Assembly: GCA_051650265.1 (NCBI GenBank)
Contig: JBOFIR010000223.1
Coordinates: 1-33,128 of the forward strand
DNA: 33,128 nt
Direction: 5' to 3'
DNA from: JBOFEH01 sp051650265
GTDB lineage: Bacteria; Bacillota; Clostridia; Lachnospirales; Cellulosilyticaceae
A program made the position numbers and the translations under genes. Shown here piece by piece: positions 14,841 to 22,902 of this stretch. Position 1 is the stretch's first letter. Each line of letters begins with the position of its first letter. A model generated the notes under the pieces. It saw only the letters and a list, made by a program, of their open reading frames with translations. It had not been told where the DNA came from and searched no databases.

Positions 14841-15678
14841 AGAAGAATTGAAAGTATTAGCAGATCAAATCAAACAACAACAGCCTGTTCTAGTAGTATG
14901 CGGGGGAGGCCACGTGGGATACCATATGGCTGAGCTTGGGATCCTTCTAGATTTTGAGGTGATTGTTATTGATGACCGGGAGGGATTTGCAAATACCACA
15001 CGTTTTCCAAAAGCAAGAGTCATCTGCAAACCTTTTGTAGAGGCACTAGCAGAAATCAAAAATCCGAGTAAGTGCTACTTTGCAATCGTTGCAAGAGGAC
15101 ATGCCCATGATACAGCCTGCCTTAAAGCAATCTTGACGCGTGGTTTTGCATATGTAGGCATGATGGGGAGCAAGGTGAAGAGCACTTTAGTCATGACCCA
15201 CTTGCGAGAAGAAGGTTATGATGAAGCATTACTAAGTCAAGTACATACGCCAATTGGTATACCATGTGGCGCGATTACACCGGCAGAGATTGCTGTAAGT
15301 ATTGCGGCGGAGCTCATTCAAGTTAAGAATACATTGGGTGAAGGTGCATACGTGGGTAGTGATGTGGTTGAGGCGATGAGACAAGAGGATGTAGCGGTCA
15401 TTGCAACAATTATTGAAAAAAGTGGAAGTGCCCCACGTGGTATTGGATCTACCTTAGTACTTAGAAAAGATGGCAGTATTATCGGGACTGTCGGTGGTGG
15501 AAATGTAGAAAATCAAGTGATTAAACGTGCGCAAGAACTGGTTGGCGCAGATGTAAATGAAGTGATGGATTGCAATTTGGTTAGTCAAGGACAAGGTAAT
15601 TTAGGTATGATCTGTGGTGGGGCAGTGAAAGTACAGATACAAACTGTAAACTATGAGGCAACAAAAGAGGGCGAATAG
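14833..15678 (+). CDS. XdhC/CoxI-family protein with reversed domain order
   Basis: A 281-residue protein starting at GTG within the end of yqeB. Residues about 17-165 form the Rossmann part usually called XdhC_C (VLVVCGGGHVGYHMAELG, then VGMMGSKVKS and IGIPCGAITPAEIAVS). Residues about 185-275 are the CoxI part (VAVIATIIEKSGSAPRGIGS, IIGTVGGGNVENQVI). Canonical XdhC has the opposite order. XdhC binds molybdenum cofactor, protects it during sulfuration and hands it to xanthine dehydrogenase; a matching role for a selenium-dependent hydroxylase is inferred from yqeC and yqeB. The stop codon lies within the terminator stem. Confidence 0.84.
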   Translation: MNREELKVLADQIKQQQPVLVVCGGGHVGYHMAELGILLDFEVIVIDDREGFANTTRFPKARVICKPFVEALAEIKNPSKCYFAIVARGHAHDTACLKAILTRGFAYVGMMGSKVKSTLVMTHLREEGYDEALLSQVHTPIGIPCGAITPAEIAVSIAAELIQVKNTLGEGAYVGSDVVEAMRQEDVAVIATIIEKSGSAPRGIGSTLVLRKDGSIIGTVGGGNVENQVIKRAQELVGADVNEVMDCNLVSQGQGNLGMICGGAVKVQIQTVNYEATKEGE

Positions 15679-15688
15679 CCCTCTTTTT
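15663..15688 (+). terminator. Terminator of the yqeC-yqeB-xdhC operon
   Basis: A 10-bp perfect stem (15663-15672 with 15678-15687), 5-base loop and T run. The hairpin overlaps the last codons of the xdhC-like gene. Confidence 0.9.
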
Positions 15689-15751
15689 GTGTGGTGATGA
15701 GTAAAATGACACATATTGGATAAAATAATACTAAAGAAAGTGGGTGGTGTG

Positions 15752-16636
15752 ATGATCGGAGGCTTTACAGCGCTACATCCTATAGTAAGTTTTAGCTATT
15801 TTGTGTTGCTATTTATCGGTACGATGAGTTTTGAGAACCCTTTGTATACGGGGGCTTTTTTTGTATTTGCTATAGGAGTAAGTGTAGATCTAGATGGCGG
15901 TACAACATTGGCAAGACGCTACAAACTCTATGGTGTCATGGCACTACTGATTTGGCTTATGAATACTTTTTTTACAAGTCGGGGTGGTACTGTTTTATGG
16001 TATATGGGGAATCGCCCAGTGACATTAGAATCTACCTTGTATGGGATGCTTTTTGCCACGCGGTTGGTAACAGTGCTTCTGATTTTTGATGCGTACAACC
16101 TTGTGATTAGTGCAGAAAAGTTTCTTTACCTTTTTGGAAGGATTGTACCACGACTTGCTTTTATTGTAACGATAACGATGCGGTTTATGCCACTGTTTAC
16201 AAGGCGGATTGAAGAAATCACGGCTGTGCAGACAACGTTAGGTTATTATGGACTTGATAAATCATGGAAACAAAAACTTCTGGAGCGCATGGAAACATTG
16301 TATATTTTGGTGAGCTGGACGCTAGAAGAATCTTTGGAAAATGCAACCTCTATGCGTGCGCGTGGTTATGGGATGACAAGACGCACAAGTGGGGTGACCT
16401 ATGCATTGACCAGAAGAGAAATCTGGGTAAGTATCATGCTTGTTGTGTGGTGTATCGCAATGGGATGGAGTATGTACAAGGGGTATGGGAGGTATGATGT
16501 GTATGAAGATTGGCGTGGGATATGGCGACATGTGAAGATGGATCAACTGCTAGTCTTGTGTCTAGGGATGAGTGTGCCACTGCTAATTGATGGAAGGGAG
16601 CGACTGAGATGGCTTGTTATCGGATTGAGGGATTGA
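15752..16636 (+). CDS. ECF transporter transmembrane (T) component
   Basis: A 294-residue CbiQ/EcfT-type membrane protein with about five hydrophobic segments. The cytoplasmic region contains VSWTLEESLENATSMRARGYG, a long coupling-helix segment with the A-R-G motif that contacts the ATPases. The ATG at 15752 gives MIGGFTALHPIVSFSYF, a normal beginning for the family. An in-frame TTG at 15716 is less likely because a -10-like TAAAAT (15721-15726) would lie after it. The ribosome site is weak (GGTGG). The ATPase gene begins 28 bases before its stop, so the two are coupled. Confidence 0.86.
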   Translation: MIGGFTALHPIVSFSYFVLLFIGTMSFENPLYTGAFFVFAIGVSVDLDGGTTLARRYKLYGVMALLIWLMNTFFTSRGGTVLWYMGNRPVTLESTLYGMLFATRLVTVLLIFDAYNLVISAEKFLYLFGRIVPRLAFIVTITMRFMPLFTRRIEEITAVQTTLGYYGLDKSWKQKLLERMETLYILVSWTLEESLENATSMRARGYGMTRRTSGVTYALTRREIWVSIMLVVWCIAMGWSMYKGYGRYDVYEDWRGIWRHVKMDQLLVLCLGMSVPLLIDGRERLRWLVIGLRD

Positions 16637-18165
16637 GTTTTGCTTATAGCGGTGCCGCAGGGCCTAGCCTAGAAGATGTCAATTTGGATATAGAAGAAGG
16701 TGTCATGACGCTGATTGTAGGGCATTCTGGATCTGGCAAAACTACACTACTACGTCATCTCAAAGAAGAAGTGTGGCCGGTAGGTGCTCGGCGGGGAAGG
16801 ATTTACTATGGCGAGACGCAGTTTGGTATCAAGGGGCATAAAGTGCTGGTAGAAGAAATTGCCATAGTTCTTCAAAATCCGGACAATCAAATTGTTATGG
16901 AGACGGTAAGACAAGAACTTGTATTTGCAATGGAAAATATGGGTTATGCTACAGAAGAGATCCAAAGAAGAATGGGAGAAATTTGCTATTTTTTTGGCAT
17001 GGAAAAGTGGCTAGATGAACCCGTACACCATCTTTCAGGTGGTCAAAAACAACTTCTATGTCTGGCAGCGGTGATGATTCTGAGACCTAAAGTATTATTA
17101 TTAGATGAACCAACGGCGCAGCTTGATCCCATCGCGGCGAAGAATTTCCTAGATATGGTTGGACGTATTCAAAAAGAACTATCGGTTACAGTTGTGATCA
17201 ATGAGCACCATCTGGATGAGGTGCTACCTCTTGTAGATCGCATATGTGTGCTTGCAGACGGGCATTGCATCGCATCTGGTTATAAGAGAGATGTTCTGGA
17301 AAAGTTGCCTTATATGCCGAGCATTCCAAAGCTTTACTATGGATTATCTGATAAGCGCTATACCAAACATCCCGTGCCACTAACTGTGAATGAGGGTAAG
17401 AGATGGTTTGATCAATGGATTGAAAATCATACTTTAGAAATAGAAGAAAGAGTAAAAAGGCATGATTCAGATGAGCTAGTGATTAGGTGTCATGAGATCT
17501 ACTATCAGTACGAAAAAAAAGCTCCCTTTATTTTACGCAATCTAGGATTAGAAGTGCACAAAGGCGAAATTCTCGCCTTGTTAGGTGGGAATGGATCGGG
17601 CAAATCAACTTTACTCAAACTTTTGGGCGGTGCTGTCAAGAAGCAACGAGGGCATATTACGATTATGGGTAAGGTAGGGTACCTTGCACAAAACCCAATG
17701 CTTTACTTTAATAAGGAAACAGTAAAGGAACAGCTAGGTGGTGATTTGGAGTTGCTTGGATTTTTGGGTCTCGAGCAGGTGATGAATCAACATCCATATG
17801 ACCTTTCCGGGGGGCAGCAACAAAAGCTTGCCCTGGGTGTTGTTCTACGGCTAGATCCGGATATCTTACTGTTAGATGAACCTACTAAAAGTTTGGATCT
17901 TCCCTGGAAGATGGCTTTTGGTAAGCTGCTTAGGGAGCTTCAAGTAGCTGGTAAGACAGTGATAATGATTAGTCATGATATGACTTTTGTTGCACGTTTT
18001 GCCATACGGTGTGGTCTGATGTTCGATGGTAAGCTTACATGCATTGAGCCTGTGCAGACATTTTTTGCCAGTAACTATTTTTATACGACACTTATTCACA
18101 GGGTGGTTGGTGAAAAAGTACCATGGGCGATCCTCGAGGAGGATTTGTTAGGAGGTGAGCTATGA
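16609..18165 (+). CDS. ECF transporter fused double ATPase (A-A')
   Basis: A 518-residue protein with two complete ABC ATPase domains in one chain; many ECF systems use two separate proteins, while YkoD-type systems are fused like this one. Domain 1: Walker A VGHSGSGKTT (about 35-44), Q-loop IVLQNPDNQIV, signature HLSGGQKQLL, Walker B VLLLDEPTAQLDP and switch His in NEHH. Domain 2: Walker A LLGGNGSGKST, signature DLSGGQQQKL, Walker B ILLLDEPTKSLD and switch ISHD. It overlaps the T gene and, by 4 bases, the S gene (ATGA), so all three should be produced together. Confidence 0.92.
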   Translation: MACYRIEGLSFAYSGAAGPSLEDVNLDIEEGVMTLIVGHSGSGKTTLLRHLKEEVWPVGARRGRIYYGETQFGIKGHKVLVEEIAIVLQNPDNQIVMETVRQELVFAMENMGYATEEIQRRMGEICYFFGMEKWLDEPVHHLSGGQKQLLCLAAVMILRPKVLLLDEPTAQLDPIAAKNFLDMVGRIQKELSVTVVINEHHLDEVLPLVDRICVLADGHCIASGYKRDVLEKLPYMPSIPKLYYGLSDKRYTKHPVPLTVNEGKRWFDQWIENHTLEIEERVKRHDSDELVIRCHEIYYQYEKKAPFILRNLGLEVHKGEILALLGGNGSGKSTLLKLLGGAVKKQRGHITIMGKVGYLAQNPMLYFNKETVKEQLGGDLELLGFLGLEQVMNQHPYDLSGGQQQKLALGVVLRLDPDILLLDEPTKSLDLPWKMAFGKLLRELQVAGKTVIMISHDMTFVARFAIRCGLMFDGKLTCIEPVQTFFASNYFYTTLIHRVVGEKVPWAILEEDLLGGEL

Positions 18166-18764
18166 ACTATCTATGGATCAGTTTCATTTTCTTAGGTATA
18201 GCATTTCTGCCATTTGTGATTCATTTTGAAAGGCGAGCAGTAACTGCGGAAGAGGTGATTCTCATTGCCGTACTTTCTGCAATTGGTGCGGTGGCAAGAG
18301 TGCCTTTTGCAGGGATTCCTAGTGTACAACCTACATCCTTCGTGATTATGCTAGCGGCATATGTATTTGGAGGAGAGATTGGATGTCTTGTGGGAATGCT
18401 GAGTGCACTAGCATCTAATATCTTTTTAGGGCAAGGGCCATGGACACCTTGGCAGATGGCTGCATGGGGGCTCATGGGTTTCATGACAGGTGTAATGCGG
18501 CGTAGTCCGTGGATGAGGTCTCGTATCGGCATGAGTATATGGGGAATTGTTTGGGGATTTGTATTCGGATGGATTATGAATATATGGACGGTCTTAACGA
18601 TTACAGATGTGCCTACATGGCCGTTTGTACTAAGTGTTTATGGTGCCTCCTTTCCTTTGGATTTGGGTCATGGTATAGCCAACGCATTTTTGATTGGAAC
18701 CTTAAGAGAACGCTGGGGACGGATTTTGCAACGTGTTCGTAGGAAATATGGGTTATTATCTTGA
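18162..18764 (+). CDS. ECF transporter substrate-binding (S) component, probably corrinoid-type
   Basis: A 200-residue integral membrane protein with about six helices, the size of ECF S components. Features are RAVTAEEVILIAVLSAIGAV, an Ala-rich small-residue helix of the type that docks on the T component, and GQGPWTPWQMAAWGLMGF. The GPWTPWQM segment resembles S components predicted to take up cobalamin (CbrT-like). That assignment is from memory of the family, not a search, and is supported by the DUF4430 gene next door. No cobalamin riboswitch is seen. Start overlaps the ATPase stop (ATGA). Confidence 0.75.
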   Translation: MNYLWISFIFLGIAFLPFVIHFERRAVTAEEVILIAVLSAIGAVARVPFAGIPSVQPTSFVIMLAAYVFGGEIGCLVGMLSALASNIFLGQGPWTPWQMAAWGLMGFMTGVMRRSPWMRSRIGMSIWGIVWGFVFGWIMNIWTVLTITDVPTWPFVLSVYGASFPLDLGHGIANAFLIGTLRERWGRILQRVRRKYGLLS

Positions 18765-18888
18765 TGAAATTTTTAGGAATAGAGTAAAATACATTTTAAA
18801 TGGAAAAAATATGTCAAAAAAGGTAGAGGCTGAATAAGATGAGAGAGAGAGGAATCTCTATATACTGATAGGAAGGGGCGTAAGCCGT

Positions 18889-19341
18889 ATGAATATAGGA
18901 TTACCAGGTATACTTTTATCTGCAGCATTATTAGGCACTACTATGACGAGGACAGCACCCACTAGTTATACCATCAAAGTAAAAGTACTAGGAGCAGGTG
19001 GGAAATCAGTACTTGTCCCAGAAATGAGCGTTAAACTAGAAGGAGAGCATTCAGTTTTTGATGCATCTGTAGATGCGTTTAAGAAAGTAAAAGTACAGTA
19101 TGATTATTCTGGTGTGGGTAACAAAGTCTACATCAAAGCCATCGATAACTTGTATCAATATGAAAAAGGGCCACAAAGTGGCTGGCTCTATAAAGTCAAT
19201 GGGGAAGTGCCGGACGAAGGACCAGGAATGTATACACTCAAGCAAGGAGATATCATTGAATGGGTATATACTACAAATCTTGGAAAAGATGTCGGTGCGG
19301 ATTATTATAAACTTCTCAAAAAAACAAATAACAATCAATAA
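18889..19341 (+). CDS. Secreted DUF4430 (transcobalamin-like) domain protein
   Basis: A 150-residue protein with a hydrophobic N-terminus (residues 3-17) but few basic residues and no lipobox Cys, so export is likely but not certain. The body ends with GPQSGWLYKVNGEVPDEGPG and then LKQGDIIEWVYTT, the hallmark of DUF4430, a fold shared with the C-terminal domain of transcobalamin and intrinsic factor. It lies 124 bases after the ECF S gene with no clear terminator between, so it probably captures substrate at the cell surface for that transporter. Its GGAAGGGG site partly overlaps a small hairpin (GGC-GTAA-GCC, 18877-18886) just before the ATG. Confidence 0.8.
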   Translation: MNIGLPGILLSAALLGTTMTRTAPTSYTIKVKVLGAGGKSVLVPEMSVKLEGEHSVFDASVDAFKKVKVQYDYSGVGNKVYIKAIDNLYQYEKGPQSGWLYKVNGEVPDEGPGMYTLKQGDIIEWVYTTNLGKDVGADYYKLLKKTNNNQ

Positions 19342-19346
19342 AGAAG

Positions 19347-19388
19347 AAAAAAGCACATCTTTTAGAGGACTAAATGGTGTGCTTTTTG
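19347..19388 (+). terminator. Terminator of the ECF-DUF4430 unit
   Basis: A 12-bp stem (19348-19359 with 19376-19387, one wobble), then a T/T mismatch and a further 5-bp inner stem (19361-19365 with 19370-19374), ending in TTTTT. It lies 6 bases after the DUF4430 stop. Confidence 0.9.
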
Positions 19389-19543
19389 TTATGTAAACTA
19401 TATTCTGTAAAGATAAAAGGTGACGTAAGTTGGGATGTGCGAAAGAAATATAATTATGTAAACAATCACAAGTGACATCTTTTTTAATATCATCTGACAC
19501 AAAAAATATGACAAAAAAATAAAATTAAATTTGTATAAAAATA

Positions 19544-19572
19544 TTGACACCACTTGAGTCAGTTGTTAAAAT
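19544..19572 (+). promoter_or_regulatory. Promoter of the ilv-leu operon
   Basis: A perfect TTGACA (19544-19549) and TAAAAT (19567-19572) are 17 bases apart, the strongest promoter match in the window. Transcription would start near 19579. Upstream, 19389-19543 is AT-rich with two copies of TTATGTAAAC (19389-19398 and 19454-19463) but no recognisable CodY box or T-box. Confidence 0.85.
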
Positions 19573-19590
19573 ACATATAACTTAAATTGT

Positions 19591-19662
19591 CTGACAAATG
19601 AAATTGGATACATGACCAATTTGCAAGAGAACATTCTCGTCCGTGTCAGGATGAGATTTTTT
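19591..19662 (+). promoter_or_regulatory. Attenuator in the ilv-leu leader
   Basis: An intrinsic terminator pairs 19635-19642 with 19649-19656 (one G-T wobble), has a 6-base loop and is followed by six T (19657-19662). A competing fold joins CTGACA (19591-19596) to TGTCAG (19644-19649) and encloses hairpins 19601-19607/19616-19622 and 19627-19630/19635-19638, which use up both arms of the terminator. A short reading frame from ATG 19612 places Ile, Leu and Val codons (19633-19641) in the 5' arm of the terminator; its start overlaps the stop (ATGA) of a five-codon frame from 19598. Neither start has a good ribosome site. Confidence 0.6.
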
Positions 19663-19702
19663 GTTACCACAATTCCAAATAAAAATAAAGAGGAGGTTCA
19701 AG

Positions 19703-21310
19703 ATGAAGCTGTCTGATGTATTAGTAAGATGTTTAATGGAAGAAGAAGTTGACACACTATTTGGTTACCCAGGTGCAGCTGTCCTATCAATCTATGAATC
19801 TCTGAGAGCATCTCACATTCACCATGTATTAGTAAGGCAGGAACAAGCAGCTGTACATAGTGCAAGTGGTTATGCAAGAGCAACCGGAAAAGTTGGGGTG
19901 TGCCTTGCAACTTCAGGACCAGGTGCAACCAATCTTGTGACAGGTATTGCTACAGCATATATGGATTCAATCCCTATTGTGGTCATTACCGGTCAGGTAA
20001 AGTCTCATTTAATAGGAAGAGACGTATTCCAAGAAGTGGATATTACAGGCTGTACAGAGCCTTTTGTTAAACATAGCTATCTCCTTCAAGATCCAAAGGA
20101 GTTTCCAAGGATTATGAAAGAAGCATTCTATATTGCAAGAACGGGAAGGCCAGGACCAGTACTCATTGACATTCCTATGGATTATCAAGAGGCACAGATT
20201 GACTTTAACTATCCCAAACAAGTGAGTATCCGTGGGTATAAGCCGACGGTGAAAGGACATATTGGACAAATCAAGCGTGCTGTAAGGCAACTTCAGCATA
20301 GTAAGCGGCCATTGATTTGCGCAGGTGGCGGGGTGATTCTCTCTGATGCTAAGGATGAGCTGAGACAATTGGTGGCACAGTCGCATATTCCGGTAGTCCA
20401 TACACTGATGGGGACAGGGGCCATGGATACAGATCATCCGCTTAATATGCGCATGATAGGAAGCCATGGATTCCAAAGAGCCAATTGGGCGCTAAGACAT
20501 GCAGATACTATTGTTTTCATCGGTGCACGTGTTGCCGATCGTGCGGTGGCTAATGCAGGTATACTAGATGAAAATGCAAATATCATTCATATTGATGTGG
20601 ATCCTGCGGAGATTGGAAAGATTACTGCAGCAAGTATTCCTGTAGTAGGAGAAGCAAAAGGTATTTTGGAAAGTATGACTGAAGTGATCAAAACGTTGGA
20701 TACCGGGGAGTGGGTCGAGCAGATTAAAAAACATCCATTACCAGTAGATGGACCAGACCCTGTAGGATTAGTCAAGCCAAAAGAAACAGTAAGAATACTC
20801 TCAGAGTTATTACCGGATGATGCAATTGTGACAGCAGACGTAGGCCAGAATCAGTTTTGGACCATGAGGCACATGGAGGTCAAAGGAACACGTAAGTTAC
20901 TATGTTCAGGTGGACTAGGAACCATGGGGTATTCCTTGCCGGCAGGGATTGGTGCAGCGATGAGCAATAAAGAGAGAAAAGTAGTCAGTATCTTTGGTGA
21001 TGGGAGTTTCCAAATGAGCCTCTTTGAGCTAGGGACACTTATTCAGGAAGGGATCAAACCAATCCTCATACTTTTTAATAATGGTGGGTTAGGTATGGTA
21101 AGGGAACTACAGCGCAAAGGGGAAACAAAAGAATATGGCGTCGGACTCGGATGCAATCCTGACTTTGTTGCATTGGTCAAGGCATACGGCATTCCAGCAA
21201 AGCGTATTACTGCTCAAGAAGACGTAAGAGCTGCTTTAGAAGAGGCGTTAGCCAGTAACACACCATATTTTCTTGAATGTATCGTGAGTGACAAGGAAAG
21301 CACATTGTAA
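19703..21310 (+). CDS. ilvB: Acetolactate synthase large subunit, first copy
   Basis: A 535-residue thiamine diphosphate enzyme joining two pyruvates to acetolactate, the first shared step to valine and leucine. Seen: FGYPGAAVLSIY, catalytic Glu47 in RQEQAA, RATGKVGVCLATSGPGATNL, the FAD-binding middle domain, TADVGQNQFW, and the cofactor motif GDGSFQMS ending in NN (21079-21084). Where the family has MVRQWQ, this copy has MVRELQ: Leu469 replaces the Trp that favours 2-ketobutyrate over pyruvate, and the usual FYxxRYS stretch after it is replaced. The start at 19703 has GGAGG 6 bases upstream; a TTG 14 codons earlier falls in the attenuator's T run. The regulatory subunit gene follows 12 bases later. 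Confidence 0.9.
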   Translation: MKLSDVLVRCLMEEEVDTLFGYPGAAVLSIYESLRASHIHHVLVRQEQAAVHSASGYARATGKVGVCLATSGPGATNLVTGIATAYMDSIPIVVITGQVKSHLIGRDVFQEVDITGCTEPFVKHSYLLQDPKEFPRIMKEAFYIARTGRPGPVLIDIPMDYQEAQIDFNYPKQVSIRGYKPTVKGHIGQIKRAVRQLQHSKRPLICAGGGVILSDAKDELRQLVAQSHIPVVHTLMGTGAMDTDHPLNMRMIGSHGFQRANWALRHADTIVFIGARVADRAVANAGILDENANIIHIDVDPAEIGKITAASIPVVGEAKGILESMTEVIKTLDTGEWVEQIKKHPLPVDGPDPVGLVKPKETVRILSELLPDDAIVTADVGQNQFWTMRHMEVKGTRKLLCSGGLGTMGYSLPAGIGAAMSNKERKVVSIFGDGSFQMSLFELGTLIQEGIKPILILFNNGGLGMVRELQRKGETKEYGVGLGCNPDFVALVKAYGIPAKRITAQEDVRAALEEALASNTPYFLECIVSDKESTL

Positions 21311-21322
21311 AGGAGGGGGCTT

Positions 21323-21814
21323 ATGCAAAAACATGTTATTTCTGCATTGGTAGAAAATCACTCAGGCGTACTGAGTCGGGTATCAGGTCTATTTAGTAGA
21401 CGTGGTTATAACATCGATAGTTTGTCTGTAGGTGAGACGGAAAATCCTAAGATTTCCCGTATGACAATTGTGACCAAAGCAGATCCGCAAATGCAAGAAC
21501 AAATCAAGAAGCAGCTCAACAAGCTGGTAGATGTGATTAAGATTGTAGAACTCAAAGAAGAAACAGCGGTGTACCGTGAGCTGGCCCTTATCAAAGTCAG
21601 TGCTTCAAAAGAATCACGTGCTGAAATCATAGAGATTGCTAATATTTTTAGAGCGCATATTGTCGATGTGGCAAATCATGCACTTATTGTTGAAGCAACA
21701 GGTGATCAAGGGAAAATTAGTGCACTTACCCATATGTTAGAACCATATGGCATCAAAGAAATTATTCGTACAGGGCTTACTGCGCTGGAAAGAGGCGAAA
21801 AAGAACTCAAATAG
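21323..21814 (+). CDS. ilvN: Acetolactate synthase small (regulatory) subunit
   Basis: A 163-residue protein with an N-terminal ACT domain (HVISALVENHSGVLSRVSGLF, a typical ligand-binding loop, then RRGYNIDSLSVG) and a C-terminal domain that activates the large subunit. It binds valine or related amino acids and adjusts the activity of IlvB. Length is standard for the short bacterial type. It lies between ilvB1 and ilvC behind an AAAGGAGGGGG site. It is the only small subunit in view, although the operon has two large subunits. Confidence 0.95.
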   Translation: MQKHVISALVENHSGVLSRVSGLFSRRGYNIDSLSVGETENPKISRMTIVTKADPQMQEQIKKQLNKLVDVIKIVELKEETAVYRELALIKVSASKESRAEIIEIANIFRAHIVDVANHALIVEATGDQGKISALTHMLEPYGIKEIIRTGLTALERGEKELK

Positions 21815-21863
21815 TTCATTTCATATAAATATTATTTCATGTAGATAAAGGGAGGATTTAGAA

Positions 21864-22859
21864 ATGGCAACATTATATTATCAAAAAGACTGTGATTTAG
21901 ATTTACTTAAAGGAAAAAAAGTAGCAATTATCGGGTACGGTAGCCAAGGGCATGCACATGCACTTAACTTACATGAGTCAGGTGTAGAAGTAATCGTTGG
22001 TTTATATGAAGGAAGTCCTTCTTGGGCAAAAGCTGAGGCAAAAGGTCTTACAGTAATGACAGCGGCAGATGCAGCAACAGAAGCGGATATGATCATGATT
22101 TTAATCAATGATGAAAAGCAAGCAAAACTTTACGATGAAAGTATCAAGCCACATTTAACAGCTGGTAAAACATTAGCATTTGCACATGGTTTCAACATTC
22201 ATTATGGACAAATCGTGCCACCAGCAGACGTTAACGTTGTCATGATCGCACCAAAAGGTCCAGGGCATACAGTAAGAAGTCAATACGAAGAAGGTAGAGG
22301 GGTACCATGCCTCATCGCTGTTTACCAAGATGCTACAGGTGATGCCAAAGAGATCGCATTAGCGTATGCAGATGGTGTTGGTGGTGCAAGAGCAGGAATC
22401 TTAGAAACAACTTTCAAAGAAGAAACAGAAACAGACCTTTTTGGTGAGCAAGCTGTACTTTGTGGTGGTGTGACTGCGCTTATGAAAGCAGGTTTTGAGA
22501 CATTAGTAGAAGCTGGTTACCAACCAGAGAGTGCATACTTCGAGTGTGTACATGAAATGAAGCTAATTGTAGACCTCATCAACCAAGGTGGATTTGAGTA
22601 CATGAGATATTCAATCTCTGATACAGCTGAGTATGGTGATTATACTGTAGGCTCACGTGTAATTACAGACGAAACGAAGAAAGAAATGAAGAAAGTATTA
22701 ACTGAAATTCAAGATGGTACATTTGCTAAAAACTGGATCTTAGAAAACCAAGCAAACCGCCCTTACTTCAGATCAATCCGTCGTATTGAAGCGGATCACC
22801 AAGTTGAAAAAGTAGGAAAAGAATTAAGAAAAATGATGAGCTGGATTAAAGAAGACTAA
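21864..22859 (+). CDS. ilvC: Ketol-acid reductoisomerase, class I
   Basis: A 331-residue enzyme converting acetolactate or acetohydroxybutyrate to the dihydroxy acid with Mg2+ and a nicotinamide cofactor. The Rossmann loop GYGSQGHAHALNL (residues 25-37), FAHGFNIHYG, MIAPKGPGHTVR and the C-terminal knotted helical domain (ECVHEMKLIVDL) are all present. The loop that grips the adenosine end reads VGLYEGSPSW (residues 45-54). The Arg normally following Gly-Leu is Tyr48 and the next residue is Glu49, which should repel the 2'-phosphate of NADPH, so NADH use is predicted. Codon use here is more adenine-rich and regular than in the flanking transport genes, as in highly expressed genes. Confidence 0.96.
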   Translation: MATLYYQKDCDLDLLKGKKVAIIGYGSQGHAHALNLHESGVEVIVGLYEGSPSWAKAEAKGLTVMTAADAATEADMIMILINDEKQAKLYDESIKPHLTAGKTLAFAHGFNIHYGQIVPPADVNVVMIAPKGPGHTVRSQYEEGRGVPCLIAVYQDATGDAKEIALAYADGVGGARAGILETTFKEETETDLFGEQAVLCGGVTALMKAGFETLVEAGYQPESAYFECVHEMKLIVDLINQGGFEYMRYSISDTAEYGDYTVGSRVITDETKKEMKKVLTEIQDGTFAKNWILENQANRPYFRSIRRIEADHQVEKVGKELRKMMSWIKED

Positions 22860-22902
22860 TCACTCATAAAAATAATAAATTGTAAAAAGAAGGAGGCGCT
22901 TT

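Noticed and set aside
15689..15751. Expected cobalamin riboswitch before the ECF genes.
   Set aside because: Only 63 bases lie between the preceding terminator and the start, and no B12-box-like sequence is present.
18825..18890. Resemblance to the 5' part of a lysine riboswitch (GTAGAGGC near the start, AAGGGGCGTAAGCC near the end) before the DUF4430 gene.
   Set aside because: The remaining helices of that riboswitch are missing, since the start codon follows at once, and the gene has no link to lysine. Chance similarity is more likely.
19627..19662. The ilv leader terminator resembles the terminators of T-box leaders.
   Set aside because: There is no T-box core and only about 50 bases precede the terminator, too few for a specifier stem.
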